Notes: generated from the sequence alone by a model not told the origin. A stretch of 64,000 nt of DNA from Nostoc sp. NMS9 (GCF_017114995.1 NZ_JABXKL010000097.1:1-64000); one strand, 5' to 3'; shown: positions 1-8,060, numbered from the stretch's first letter. Made by a program: numbers and translations.

Positions 1-78
1 TTACTAATTACAGATATGGGCTTCTATGGATTTGAGTGGTTTGATACCCTAACTGTATCGCCGACGTTGGAAAATTGA
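1..78 (+). CDS. C-terminal end of an unidentified protein (partial)
   Basis: The first base opens a frame that reads 25 codons and stops at TGA 76-78; the last residues are DTLTVSPTLEN. The gene continues off the left edge, so the family cannot be named. The stop lies two bases before the ATG of the next gene at 81, which suggests the two are cotranscribed. It could also be chance open frame, as only 25 codons are visible. Confidence 0.35.
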   Translation, partial: LLITDMGFYGFEWFDTLTVSPTLEN

Positions 79-80
79 GG

Positions 81-671
81 ATGCATTTTTACTCACAAAA
101 AGATTGTTGGGTTTATCTTATTTGTGGGTTGGTGGTAGCTATGGCTACAACTTGGTTTATAACTTATGCTGGAAGTGCGGTTGCAAGCTGGTTTTTACAA
201 ACTTTTGGATATGGGTGGATTCTATTTTGGGGTATTATCTCACTTATGTGTGGGTCTTTTATAGGTTCTTCCGCACTAAAGCAAGGATACTCTGTGGGTT
301 GGGCTGTGGGCTGGGCTGTGGGTGGGGCTGTGATTTCTGCTGGGAGTTTGAGTTCTGCTGTGATTTCTGCTGTGGGTTGGGCTGTGGCTTGGGCTGTGAG
401 TGGGGCTGTGGGTTGGGCTGTGGTTTGGGCTGTGGAATGGGTTATAGATTTGGCTGAAGACTTATTTACAACTGTGCTGATACTACTAATATTAGGATTT
501 GGAGCTAGTGTAGGAACTGGAATAATAGCAGGTTTTTTAAATCCATTTATTTTGTTAGCACTAACCGCAACTAGTTTACCTGCACTTTCCATGCTGGTTT
601 ATTCACCCCTCAAAAGACGTAGGTTAATTGCTAAATATCGCAAGTCTGAGGAATCTTTAATCAAACCGTAA
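81..671 (+). CDS. Membrane protein with GWAV tetrapeptide repeats, function unknown
   Basis: The protein has 196 residues from ATG 81; a TTG at 75 is in frame, but the ATG is the likelier start. It is very hydrophobic, with membrane segments near residues 10-30, 40-60 and 130-170. Between them, residues about 73-120 are built from GWAV-like tetrapeptides (GWAV, GGAV, AWAV, VWAV). The tail is basic, with RRRLIAKYRKS at the end, which suggests a cytoplasmic C-terminus. The repeats come from a G-rich 12-bp DNA period at about 296-445. I do not recognise the family. The ATG follows the upstream stop by two bases, and a hairpin terminator lies just downstream. Confidence 0.6.
   Translation: MHFYSQKDCWVYLICGLVVAMATTWFITYAGSAVASWFLQTFGYGWILFWGIISLMCGSFIGSSALKQGYSVGWAVGWAVGGAVISAGSLSSAVISAVGWAVAWAVSGAVGWAVVWAVEWVIDLAEDLFTTVLILLILGFGASVGTGIIAGFLNPFILLALTATSLPALSMLVYSPLKRRRLIAKYRKSEESLIKP
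296..445 (+). repeat. G-rich 12-bp-period repeat inside the GWAV gene
   Basis: The coding strand repeats gggctgtgggtt-like 12-mers, each coding for four residues of the GWAV type. At 296-327 six runs of three or four G are separated by loops of one to four bases, which meets the usual G-quadruplex pattern. Further GGG runs continue to about 445. Confidence 0.8.
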
Positions 672-678
672 TCAAACA

Positions 679-720
679 GATACCCAACTTATTTGAGAAG
701 TCGGGTATCTTGTCTTGTTT
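679..720 (+). terminator. Hairpin terminator after the GWAV gene
   Basis: The arms AGATACCCAACTT (679-690) and AAGTCGGGTATCT (698-710) pair with one mismatch, and T-rich sequence follows. A closely related hairpin lies at 6920-6948, so this is also a dispersed sequence family. Confidence 0.6.
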
Positions 721-855
721 ATGATAAAGATCAGAAAGCATTCTTTTTTATGGCTAAGTTAAGAATACGATCGCCTTTTTTTACAAAGCGTTAATTTAGT
801 GCGATCGCTATAATATTGCTAAAATTTAGATTAAACCAAACAATAAACAATTTCT

Positions 856-1080
856 ATGTCTTACAAAATTAACATTATTATCGAAAAAGATGAAAATGGC
901 TATTATGCTTATTCTCCAGAACTTCCAGGCTGTCAAAGTCAAGGGGATTCATTGGCAGAGGTAAAAGAAAATATAGAAGAAGCGGTTGGACTTTACTTAG
1001 AAACTTTATCAGAATCAGAGAAACAGGTACTTTTAAACAAAGAAATTTTCACAATGTTTTTAGAGGTACAACTTGCCTAA
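856..1080 (+). CDS. hicB: HicB-type antitoxin
   Basis: This 74-residue protein has the partial RNase-H fold typical of HicB: a beta-hairpin start (YKINIIIEKDENGYYAYSPELPGC) and a helix with AEVKENIEEAV. HicB proteins neutralise HicA mRNA interferases and often repress their own operon. The downstream hicA reading frame starts at TTG 1073, inside the end of this gene, an eight-base overlap typical of translational coupling. That hicA frame is broken, so this antitoxin may now be an orphan. The C-terminus carries no clear DNA-binding domain. No clear ribosome-binding site is visible before the ATG. Confidence 0.8.
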   Translation: MSYKINIIIEKDENGYYAYSPELPGCQSQGDSLAEVKENIEEAVGLYLETLSESEKQVLLNKEIFTMFLEVQLA

Positions 1081-1298
1081 ACTACCGCGTCTAACAGCCA
1101 AGGAAGCCGAAAATCTACTATTTAAATGCGGGTTTTACTTTAATACGAAGTAAAGGTAGTCACAGAGTATATCGTCTAAATGACATTAGGGTAGTACTTC
1201 CTTTTCATGCAGGAAAAGTGTTACATCCAAAGATAGTACAACAGGTGATAAAAGCTATCAAATCAGATGAAAATGATATCCCTAATGATGAAACTTAA
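1073..1298 (+). pseudogene. hicA: Frameshifted HicA-type mRNA interferase
   Basis: Read from TTG 1073, the frame gives LPKLPRLTAKEAENLLFKCG and then meets a stop. Shifting by one base at the GGG of 1130-1132 continues with GFTLIRSKGSHRVYRLN and on to the stop at 1296-1298. Together the halves make a HicA protein of about 74 residues. They include the double-stranded-RNA-binding core with the conserved histidine in KGSH and the VLPFHAGKVLHPK segment. One extra G explains the break. It is either a real inactivating mutation or a sequencing error; a programmed frameshift seems unlikely because no slippery heptamer is visible. Confidence 0.75.
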
Positions 1299-1426
1299 TC
1301 TAGCTAAGAGTCCGTAGATGCAAGGCGACTTGTCGCTAGACATCGCATTTTTTTGCCACCTCTTCATGTAGTGCGATCGCTTTCAAAAAGAGATTACGAT
1401 ATATATAACAAATGAATATAAGTTAA

Positions 1427-1500
1427 TAGACCTCTTGCAAAAATCCTTGAATCACCCCTCCCCAACCCTCCCTTTGTGAAGGGGAGGGGGCAAGATTTCA
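1427..1500. repeat. Half copy of a TAGACCTCTTGCAAAA inverted-repeat element
   Basis: The left terminus TAGACCTCTTGCAAAA, followed by a pyrimidine-rich stretch and a short G-rich hairpin, matches the start of the complete element at 10015-10138. The right terminus is missing here. The sequence runs up to the C-rich flank of the IS4-type element. Confidence 0.55.
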
Positions 1501-1516
1501 AGTTTCCCCCCTTTAT

Positions 1517-2212
1517 AAGCTATCCATTATAAGCATATTTCTTAACACAAAAGTTGACAGAAGTAAGTAGCTATATATCAGAAGAGGAAGATGAAAAAAG
1601 CACCAGTTATTCTGGAAAATGGACATGAGAATCAACAGAACTTCAAAAAGTATGATGATCTCATAACTAACTCGGCGTAAAAAACTAATTATCGGGAATG
1701 TTAGAGCAAAAACACTAGAACAAACTGACGAGAAGATGAAGCAATAATTAACTATTGAGAGACTGACAAACAAGCCAACCCTCAACCAGATCATGTAATC
1801 GACTCAATCCACGCCAGAGAACTTTCACACCAGGAAAGCCATCGCTTTTGCGACCTAAAAACAGACTACTGGATGCTTGCCAATTCGCTCTACTGTCCCA
1901 TTGATATGTCCTTGTCTAATCATTGATGGTTTGATGTATGGTGAATCCCAAAAGTCATAGGTGGCTTTTGTTTGCGCCCATGTTCCACTGGCTTGTGGAA
2001 TACTTGCTTCTGGTTTAGCACTTAAATTTTCGACTATTTTAATCAACCTTTTGGTTCTTCTTTTGTCCCCTAATTCCATTGTTTCTAGTTCTTGTGTGAT
2101 CCATTCTTCTATCTGCTGACTAAGGTAAGGCTCTGTTTCTTGCTATAGAAACTCACAGTCTCTCCCTTTTGTCAACTTTTCTGTTAAGAAAGATGTTTAT
2201 AATGGATAGCTT
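1517..2212. mobile_element. Internally deleted IS4-type element with 42-bp terminal inverted repeats
   Basis: Positions 1517-1558 and the reverse complement of 2171-2212 agree over 42 bases with three mismatches, starting AAGCTATCCATTATAA. The 696 bp between the outer ends hold only the two extremities of an IS4/Tn5-like transposase gene on the minus strand. The middle of the gene, with most of the DDE catalytic core, is gone. Such deletion derivatives can be moved only by a full-length relative elsewhere. No clear target duplication is visible; both flanks are C-rich or G-rich and partly inverted copies of each other. Confidence 0.8.
1748..2142 (-). pseudogene. Remnant IS4-family transposase, internal deletion
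   Basis: On the minus strand the frame opens at 2142 and reads through SQQIEEWITQELETMELGDK (ATG at 2079) and the IPQASGTWAQTKATYDFWDS block. This is the N-terminal DNA-binding region of IS4/Tn5-type transposases. After HPVVC it jumps, near 1868 and into another frame, to FLGRKSDGFPGVKVLWRGL and LHDLVEGW, which is the usual C-terminal end; it stops at 1748. About 250-300 residues of the catalytic region are missing by comparison with the family. The gene cannot make an active transposase. Confidence 0.8.
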
Positions 2213-2644
2213 TTTAAGGGGGGTAATTTCACTTGTATGTACACCGTAGCCTTGGAAAGGGGAGGGAACTATCGCATCGGCTAGAGGGGGATAAGACGAA
2301 GCAGACTAAAAATTTATTTTTATAACTTAAAATTTTATTTTATTTATGTGTTAAGTAGCTTTTAGGATGTTATCTGTATAATCTATCATTCAATCTGAAT
2401 TATCGAATGTATAATCTATCATTCAGTCTTATTGATTATTGACCTCTGTTACTTATTGATAGGTTGAAATTTGAGGATTAGGGCATCTCTTTTTAAGACA
2501 TAACATACCACTCACTTAGTAGTTATTTATTAACGGAATTTGAGAAGTTATGTAGGCATACTCTATCCTAGACATTACCTAAACTTGTGCTTCAAAAATC
2601 ATGAGCCATTATATGAATAGTTAGCACGTTAACAGCACTATCCA
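2213..2644. other. Intergenic region with a spaced direct repeat
   Basis: Right of the IS4-type element the sequence includes a single outward copy of the ACTTGTATGTACACCGTAGC terminus found in the elements at 10687, 20637 and 49032. After it, TGTATAATCTATCATTCA occurs at 2375-2392 and again at 2408-2425, 33 bases apart (about three helical turns). The repeat lies 220-270 bases before the ATPase gene and could be a regulator-binding pair; no other gene is seen. Confidence 0.45.
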
Positions 2645-3937
2645 ATGTCTCAAGATTTATTAAACTCCTTTCAAGAAGCATACAGCAATCTCGAACTGTT
2701 TCCGTTAATGGAACGGAACGAAATGGAAAGATTTCGAGTCGAATATGGTGATGATTTGATTGCAGACCTGAACCAATTAGTGGAAGATAGTCCTAATGGA
2801 GATGGCAAAATTGTCTTTACAGGACATCGAGGATGTGGTAAGTCTACTTTGTTAGCTGAGTTTAGCCGACAAATTCAAGATAAATATTTTGTAGTTCTCT
2901 TTTCTATTGCTGACAAAATTGAAATGTCGGCAGTTAATCATATTAATATACTGTTTGCGATCGCAGTTAATTTAATGACAGAGGCAGAAGCACGCAAAGT
3001 TGATATTCCACAATCTACTAAAGAAGCTCTTTATAAGTGGTTTGCTACCCGCACTCGCACTGAAGAATTAAATTTGCAAGCAGAAGCTAGTATAGGTTTT
3101 GACCTTTTAAAATTGATTAGCTCTAAATTAAAAGCTGATGCAAGCGTTCGGGATGAAATTAAGCAAGAATTTGAACGCAAGTTATCAGATTTAGTTGCCA
3201 GAATTAATGAAATTGCTGCTCTAATTCAAGCTGCAACTAAACAAAACGTTTTAGTAATTATTGATGATTTAGATAAGCTTGATTTAGGCAGAGTTAACGA
3301 AATTTATCGAGATAACATTAAAGCTCTCTGTCAACCTAACTTTCAAATTATCTACACTATCCCGATCGCAGTCCTTCGAGAAACATTTATTAGCACAATA
3401 ATTGCCACTGAAACCAACGATCAAGTTGTGGCAATGCCTGTCTTAAAAATATTTGATAAAGGGAAAAATCGCTTCCAAAATGCCCAACCTCGCCCGGAAA
3501 CAACAAAGATTCTCGGTGAAGTTTTACAAAAGCGGATTCCCAGTGAATTAATCGCGGCAGAGACGGCTGAAAAAATCGTAATTTACAGTGGTGGCGTATT
3601 GCGAGAGTTAATTCGGATTTCTAAGGAATGTTGCCGGATATGTTTGCGAACGATCCGGCGAAATCCCTCAGCCAAAGTTATTATTGATGATAAAATTCTT
3701 CTTCAAGCAATCAATAAAATTCGCAATGATTTTTCCATCCGCTTAGGAAAAGTTGATATCGATATTTTGCAGAGTGTGTATGAACAATTTATGCCCAATG
3801 ACCCTAAACAAGCAGAGTTTTTAGATTTGTTACATGGGCTGTATGTTCTAGAATATCGCACTGATGAAACTTGGTATGATGTTCATCCAATTATTATCGA
3901 AAGTTTGAGAAGACAGGGAGCCATTAATGTTAAATGA
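2645..3937 (+). CDS. AAA/STAND-like P-loop ATPase paired with a TPR protein
   Basis: The protein has 430 residues. A Walker A motif GHRGCGKST lies at 60-68 and a Walker B motif VLVIIDDLD at 202-209, followed by a YTIPIAVL strand that looks like a sensor-1 position. Between them is a long helical insert (about 110-195). The last 60 residues (LLHGLYVLEYR to the end) resemble the winged helix that follows AAA or STAND ATPase cores. Its stop codon overlaps the start of the next gene by eleven bases, so the two are translationally coupled. Cyanobacterial STAND-type ATPases of this layout are suspected switches in conflict or signalling systems. The exact family is not certain; no effector domain is visible in this protein itself. 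Confidence 0.75.
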   Translation: MSQDLLNSFQEAYSNLELFPLMERNEMERFRVEYGDDLIADLNQLVEDSPNGDGKIVFTGHRGCGKSTLLAEFSRQIQDKYFVVLFSIADKIEMSAVNHINILFAIAVNLMTEAEARKVDIPQSTKEALYKWFATRTRTEELNLQAEASIGFDLLKLISSKLKADASVRDEIKQEFERKLSDLVARINEIAALIQAATKQNVLVIIDDLDKLDLGRVNEIYRDNIKALCQPNFQIIYTIPIAVLRETFISTIIATETNDQVVAMPVLKIFDKGKNRFQNAQPRPETTKILGEVLQKRIPSELIAAETAEKIVIYSGGVLRELIRISKECCRICLRTIRRNPSAKVIIDDKILLQAINKIRNDFSIRLGKVDIDILQSVYEQFMPNDPKQAEFLDLLHGLYVLEYRTDETWYDVHPIIIESLRRQGAINVK

Positions 3938-5735
3938 AGAATTATTAGATGATGAAGGAGAAAATCAAGATGCGTATGATGATTTAATTGTTTCTATTGA
4001 AGCTCAAAAGCGGGGCTTAAATTTATTGATTGCAGTTTGTGATGATGCTAGCTTTCGTGATGAGATTATTGCTCAATATGAAGCTGAACTACAACCTGCT
4101 TTCCGTACATATCGAGTAACTTTAGCACGTCAGGAACCTAGCCTCAAAGCTGCTCTTAACCAATTAGTACAACAAGAAGAGTATCTCCGTCAGCAGAACC
4201 CGGCGGTGATTACTGTGACGGGTGCTGAGCAACTTTATTTTCTCAGATTGGGAAATGAGCAATCAGAACAGGAGAAATTTTTTGGTTATTTACAGTGGAC
4301 AAGGGAAGGATTGCGCGAATTTCCATTTGCGATCGTGCTTTGGGTAACTAACCAAATTTTAGTCAACCTAATTAAAAAAGCCCCTGATTTTTGGAGTTGG
4401 CGCAATGGTGTATTTCGGTTTGAATCTAAAAAGACAAATGCTATTCCTGGTAAAGAATTAGAAAATATCCGCTTTGTTTTTAGAGACACAGAATTAGCTA
4501 GTACAGATACTAATGAAACTAATCGCTTTTTCTTACCCATTCAAGATTTACAAAGGTTAATCGAGAAAGTAGAAGAAGAACGGGGAACTAAAGACCCCAC
4601 CTTGGCTACGTTATACTCAAGATTGGGCGATATTTACCACAGCAGATTAGATCGGGGGGAATCTCAAAACTATCAAGAAGAACAGGAATTAGCAATTAAA
4701 TATTGGCGTCAGGCGAGTGAGCTACAAAATGAATTAGGTTTGCAGATAGACTTAGCTAATAGCCTCAACAATTTAGCAGGAATATATCGTGCAATAGGAA
4801 ACTACACTGAAGCCGAACCCTTATATAAACAAGCTTTAGAACTGAGGAAACGCCTGTTAGGAGAGAACCATCCTGCTTTTGCTACTAGCCTGAATAATTT
4901 GGCAGGACTTTACAAATCAACTGGACAATATAATAATGCAGAACTCTTATATCAACAAGCTTTGGAACAGAGGAAAGGATTGTGGGGAGAAAACCATGCT
5001 GATGTTGCTGTGAGTCTGAACAATTTGGCATTACTATATGATGAACAAGGACGTTATGACGAAGCAGAACCTCTGTATCTGCAATCATTAGAACTTGAAA
5101 AACGTCTGGTTGGCGAAAATCATCTTTCTTTCGCTCTCATACTAAATAATTTAGCGCTACTTTATTATCATCAAGGACGTTACAGTGAAGCGGAACCTTT
5201 GTCACAACAAGCAATAGAACTAGATAAGCAATTTTTGGGAGAAGAAAATCCTGATGTTGCAACAGATTTGCACAATTTAGGTTTAATATACCGCGCTCAA
5301 GGACGCTACAGTGAAGCGGAATCTTTGTTTTTGGAATCATTGGAACTCAAGCAGCGTCTATTACAAAAAGCGCATCCGCTTTTAGCAGATACTATCTATG
5401 CTCTGGGTTATATGTACAGGGAGCAGGGACGTTACAATGAAGCGGAACCCTTATGTATAAAAGCTTTAGAACTTGATAAGCACCTATTGGGAGAAAATCA
5501 TCCCAATGTTGCCGAAAGTCTCAATAATCTGGCAGAAATTTATCGTGAAAGTGGACGTTACGGTGAAGCAGAACCGCTTTATTTGCAAGCTTTAAATATT
5601 TATGAACGAGTCTGGGGTGTAAATCATCACCGTAGTGTCACTGTTCGTCAAAATCTAGATAAACTTGCCGCAGCAATGCAGAATAATGGAGAGTGCGATG
5701 TCTTCGACAACCCCTTCGGGGAACGCACTGCATAG
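3927..5735 (+). CDS. TPR (kinesin-light-chain type) protein with a P-loop-less NTPase-like N-terminus
   Basis: The protein has 602 residues. The first 200 or so contain alternating hydrophobic strands (GLNLLIAVCDD, PAVITVTGAEQL, FPFAIVLWVTNQ) and the PDFWSWRNGVFRFES block. Here I infer a STAND-like NTPase fold that lacks a Walker A motif. From about residue 270 seven 42-residue tetratricopeptide repeats follow (SLNNLAGIYRAIGNYTEAEP type, GENHP spacing), a protein-binding array. The start overlaps the upstream ATPase gene by eleven bases. The last 15 codons (CDVFDNPFGERTA) read through a dispersed Nostoc repeat, so the original stop has probably been replaced. A scaffold or sensor for the ATPase is the likeliest role, but this is inference. 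Confidence 0.7.
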   Translation: MLNEELLDDEGENQDAYDDLIVSIEAQKRGLNLLIAVCDDASFRDEIIAQYEAELQPAFRTYRVTLARQEPSLKAALNQLVQQEEYLRQQNPAVITVTGAEQLYFLRLGNEQSEQEKFFGYLQWTREGLREFPFAIVLWVTNQILVNLIKKAPDFWSWRNGVFRFESKKTNAIPGKELENIRFVFRDTELASTDTNETNRFFLPIQDLQRLIEKVEEERGTKDPTLATLYSRLGDIYHSRLDRGESQNYQEEQELAIKYWRQASELQNELGLQIDLANSLNNLAGIYRAIGNYTEAEPLYKQALELRKRLLGENHPAFATSLNNLAGLYKSTGQYNNAELLYQQALEQRKGLWGENHADVAVSLNNLALLYDEQGRYDEAEPLYLQSLELEKRLVGENHLSFALILNNLALLYYHQGRYSEAEPLSQQAIELDKQFLGEENPDVATDLHNLGLIYRAQGRYSEAESLFLESLELKQRLLQKAHPLLADTIYALGYMYREQGRYNEAEPLCIKALELDKHLLGENHPNVAESLNNLAEIYRESGRYGEAEPLYLQALNIYERVWGVNHHRSVTVRQNLDKLAAAMQNNGECDVFDNPFGERTA

Positions 5736-5826
5736 AGCAAAAATCTAATTTTGAGTTAAGCTAAACGCTAAAATATCATAAAAATAGAATATTTTCATTT
5801 TGAGACTCTAATCTAGAGATAGCAAA

Positions 5827-6345
5827 ATGGCTAAAGATGTTTTCCATCAACAGGTAAAAAAAGCATTAATCAAAGATGGGTGGATAATTACTCATGACCC
5901 TTTTACAATTCGTGTTAGTGAAGCGATTAAACTACAAATAGACTTAGCAGCTGAAAATGCCATTGCCGCAGAACGGAATACAGAGAAAATAGCTGTTGAA
6001 ATTAAGAGTTTTATTGCAGATTCAGATATCAGTGAATTTTATACTGCACTCGGACAATATCTCAATTACTGCCAAGCTATTGAAGATAGGACTTACGCAA
6101 AAACCCTCTAAAACTCCTATTCCTTCGTGTCCTTTGCGTCCTTTGTGGTTCGTTTTTTCATAATTTTGCGTAAGTCCTGGCTGGAAGAGAAAGAAGCAGA
6201 TAGAGTGCTTTATCTAGCCGTTCCGATCGAAACATATCAAGACTTTTTCCAACTTTCTTTTGTCCAGCGCACCCTTGATCGTTACCAAATTAAGTTGATA
6301 ATTTACGACCCCAAACGTGAGGAAATTCGGCTATGGATAAAATAG
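5827..6345 (+). pseudogene. xisH: XisH-family protein, split by a 91-bp element
   Basis: Residues 1-87 (from MAKDVFHQQVKKALIKDGW to CQAIED) and the part after 6181 (LEEKEADRVLYLAVPIETY to RLWIK) are the two halves of XisH. XisH is the fdxN-element excision controlling factor. Removing 102 bases restores a frame of 138 codons, the normal family length. The first half holds a PD-(D/E)XK nuclease-like motif: D39 and E58-x-K60 in KIAVEIKSF. The insertion puts a TAA in frame after six foreign codons, giving a 94-residue truncated protein. Both halves remain in the same frame. The downstream xisI start overlaps its end by 13 bases. Confidence 0.85.
6088..6178. mobile_element. 91-bp MITE inserted in xisH
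   Basis: The ends AGGACTTACGCAAAA (6088-6102) and TTTTGCGTAAGTCCT (6164-6178) are a perfect 15-bp inverted repeat. The 61 bases between them encode nothing. The flanks share GAAGA (6082-6086 and 6184-6188), compatible with a decayed target duplication. A longer element with the same first ten bases lies at 54231-54382. Confidence 0.85.
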
Positions 6346-6674
6346 AACGCTATCGACAATTTATCAAACAAATTCTGAGCGAACATCAACAAATCACGTC
6401 TAATACTGATACTGATACTGTCAAATCACAATTAATTTTAGACAACGAAAACGACCATTATCAACTAGCTTACGTTGGCTGGCAAGGAGATAAGCGGGTG
6501 TTTGGCCCGGTCATGCATTTTGATATTCAAGATGGGAAAATATGGATTCAGTATAACGGTACGGAAGAGTCTGTTGCTGAACGATTGGTTGAGTTAGGTG
6601 TACCCCCTTCTGATATTGTTATTGGGTTTCATTCTCCTTTTAAGCGCCAATTTACTTCTTATGCTGTTGAGTGA
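6333..6674 (+). CDS. xisI: XisI-family protein
   Basis: This 113-residue protein matches XisI, the fdxN-element excision controlling factor. Family-typical segments are MDKIERYRQFIKQIL at the start, YQLAYVGWQGDKRVFG in the middle, and IWIQYNGTEESVAERLVELG with PPSDIVIGFHSPFKR at the end. XisI is nearly always encoded directly after XisH with overlapping ends, and here the overlap is 13 bases. In Anabaena the pair affects removal of the fdxN element during heterocyst formation, but the many cyanobacterial copies are not all linked to such elements. No xisF recombinase or element ends are seen in this window. The gene is intact although its partner is interrupted. Confidence 0.9.
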   Translation: MDKIERYRQFIKQILSEHQQITSNTDTDTVKSQLILDNENDHYQLAYVGWQGDKRVFGPVMHFDIQDGKIWIQYNGTEESVAERLVELGVPPSDIVIGFHSPFKRQFTSYAVE

Positions 6675-6804
6675 ACTTCAACTCAAGTGATGAATACATG
6701 AATATTGAACAAGCAGTGAATAGATAAAAAAGCGATCGCTTTCCCTAGATACCCCAATACGGTTCAGTTAAGGCTAAAACTCTTGGTGAAAGTCAAGTTT
6801 TTGA

Positions 6805-6895
6805 ACGTAGACGCAAAGCGGCTTGCCGCAGGCTACCGCAAAGTACGCATTCGCGCAGCGTCTCGTCAGTGAAGTACGCAAAGAAAAGGAAGAAA
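6805..6895. repeat. Dispersed palindromic Nostoc repeat
   Basis: The stretch contains gcggcttgccgcaggctacc and cgcgcagcgtctcg blocks, the same building blocks seen at 10780-10850, 56230-56320, 57110-57150 and 59886-60177. It carries no credible gene. Confidence 0.6.
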
Positions 6896-6919
6896 GGCTT
6901 AACTGAACTGTATTGCTAA

Positions 6920-6948
6920 ATACCCAACTTGTTTAAGAAGTTGGGTAT
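6920..6948. terminator. Hairpin downstream of the PstS-like gene
   Basis: ATACCCAACTT (6920-6930) pairs perfectly with AAGTTGGGTAT (6938-6948) around a seven-base loop. It lies 36 bases past the stop of the minus-strand gene at 6984, so a terminator role is likely. It is related to the hairpin at 679-710. Confidence 0.55.
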
Positions 6949-6983
6949 CTCTAGGAAGCTTGCTCAATTGTCCTTGAAATCTA

Positions 6984-8060
6984 CTAGCGAACTCCAACAA
7001 AACCAGCTTGCTCAATTGCTCTTTGTCCCTGATCGGTTAATAAAAGATTGGCATAAGCATCTCCAATCTGCTGTTCTGGACCTTTGTTCTGCTTAATAAT
7101 CACAAACAAATTAGCAATCTTCGGATAGCTGCCATTTTTGATCGCCTGAGTATTTAGCTGGTTGCGCTGACGTGGACATTGCTCAGGCGAAACCATCGGC
7201 TCCCGATAGGGGGGAATTAGCTGACCGGAAGTGCTACCCAATGGCAAAGCCTTCACACTACATTGAAAGACTACTGAACGAGCAGAAGCGTAATACACAC
7301 CACCAGGGGTTTTACTGAGTTGGCGCACTGCTTCTGTAGCAGAGTAGACATATTGCACATTAGAGCCAAGTGCTTGCCCCTTTAAGTCGCTGTTGCTAGG
7401 AAATATTACTGTATCTGCATTCTCTGGTCGTTGAGAAAAAGCTGTGATAGGTAGATTTGGCCCACCGACTTGATTCCAGTTTCTAATTTTCCCCAAATAA
7501 ATTTGCTGCAATTGGTTAACAGTTAAACCAGGCACATTGAGTGATGGATTGACTACCACTGCTATCCCATCCATACCCACCTGGCGTTCCTCAAGGGTGA
7601 AGCCTCGCTCTTTTGCCGTAGCTTGTTCTTCATCTGTAAGGGGACGGGAGGACTGAGCAAAGTCTAGTTTCCCATCAAGCAACATCCGAATACCGGAGCT
7701 AGAACCAGGACTACCATTAACAGGGTTTACGTAGCGTAATTGTAGTTCCGGGCGATCGCTCTGAATCTGAGAATCTACCAATTGCCGGATAGATGCCCAA
7801 GCGGTACTACCTCCGTAGTTGAATGAGGCAGGGGGAACATCAGCAACTGTCTGAAAAGTTGATCCATTATTAGAGACGCTGTTGAAATTTTGATTTGAGG
7901 GAGAGTTAACACTGTTGCGGGACAAGAAATTTGGCTTGAATAACCACCAAAGTAATCCGCCAATAACCATAAGTGTTAGAACTTTACCAATAATCAAACC
8001 TCTGAGAAAGAGGGCGATTTCGTTGTTAATTAAAGCTTTTCTTTGATTTGTATTGTCCAT
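6984..8060 (-). CDS. PstS-like periplasmic phosphate-binding protein, membrane-anchored
   Basis: The protein has 358 residues. One membrane segment (about residues 19-41) is followed by a serine/asparagine-rich linker. The rest, to the C-terminal AGFVGVR, is a PBP-like domain of the PstS type. Recognisable family segments are FAQSSRPLTDEE, IAVVVNPSLNVPGLT, LQQIYLGKIRNWNQVGGPNLPI, TPGGVYYAS and LLLTDQGQRAIEQAGF. Such proteins capture phosphate or a similar anion outside the inner membrane. No pstC, pstA or pstB gene is nearby, so it is either a stand-alone sensor or binding protein or feeds a transporter encoded elsewhere. A hairpin lies just downstream. Confidence 0.85.
   Translation of the reverse strand: MDNTNQRKALINNEIALFLRGLIIGKVLTLMVIGGLLWWLFKPNFLSRNSVNSPSNQNFNSVSNNGSTFQTVADVPPASFNYGGSTAWASIRQLVDSQIQSDRPELQLRYVNPVNGSPGSSSGIRMLLDGKLDFAQSSRPLTDEEQATAKERGFTLEERQVGMDGIAVVVNPSLNVPGLTVNQLQQIYLGKIRNWNQVGGPNLPITAFSQRPENADTVIFPSNSDLKGQALGSNVQYVYSATEAVRQLSKTPGGVYYASARSVVFQCSVKALPLGSTSGQLIPPYREPMVSPEQCPRQRNQLNTQAIKNGSYPKIANLFVIIKQNKGPEQQIGDAYANLLLTDQGQRAIEQAGFVGVR

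Noticed and set aside
1120..1140. Programmed frameshift in hicA
   Set aside because: No slippery heptamer, pseudoknot or stop-codon context is visible; a plain one-base insertion explains it better.
1513..1794. 93-codon minus-strand frame
   Set aside because: It lies over the left half of the IS4-type element out of frame with the transposase remnant.
5827..6674. Edge of an fdxN-type excision element
   Set aside because: xisH and xisI are present but no XisF-like recombinase or matching recombination repeats are in the window.
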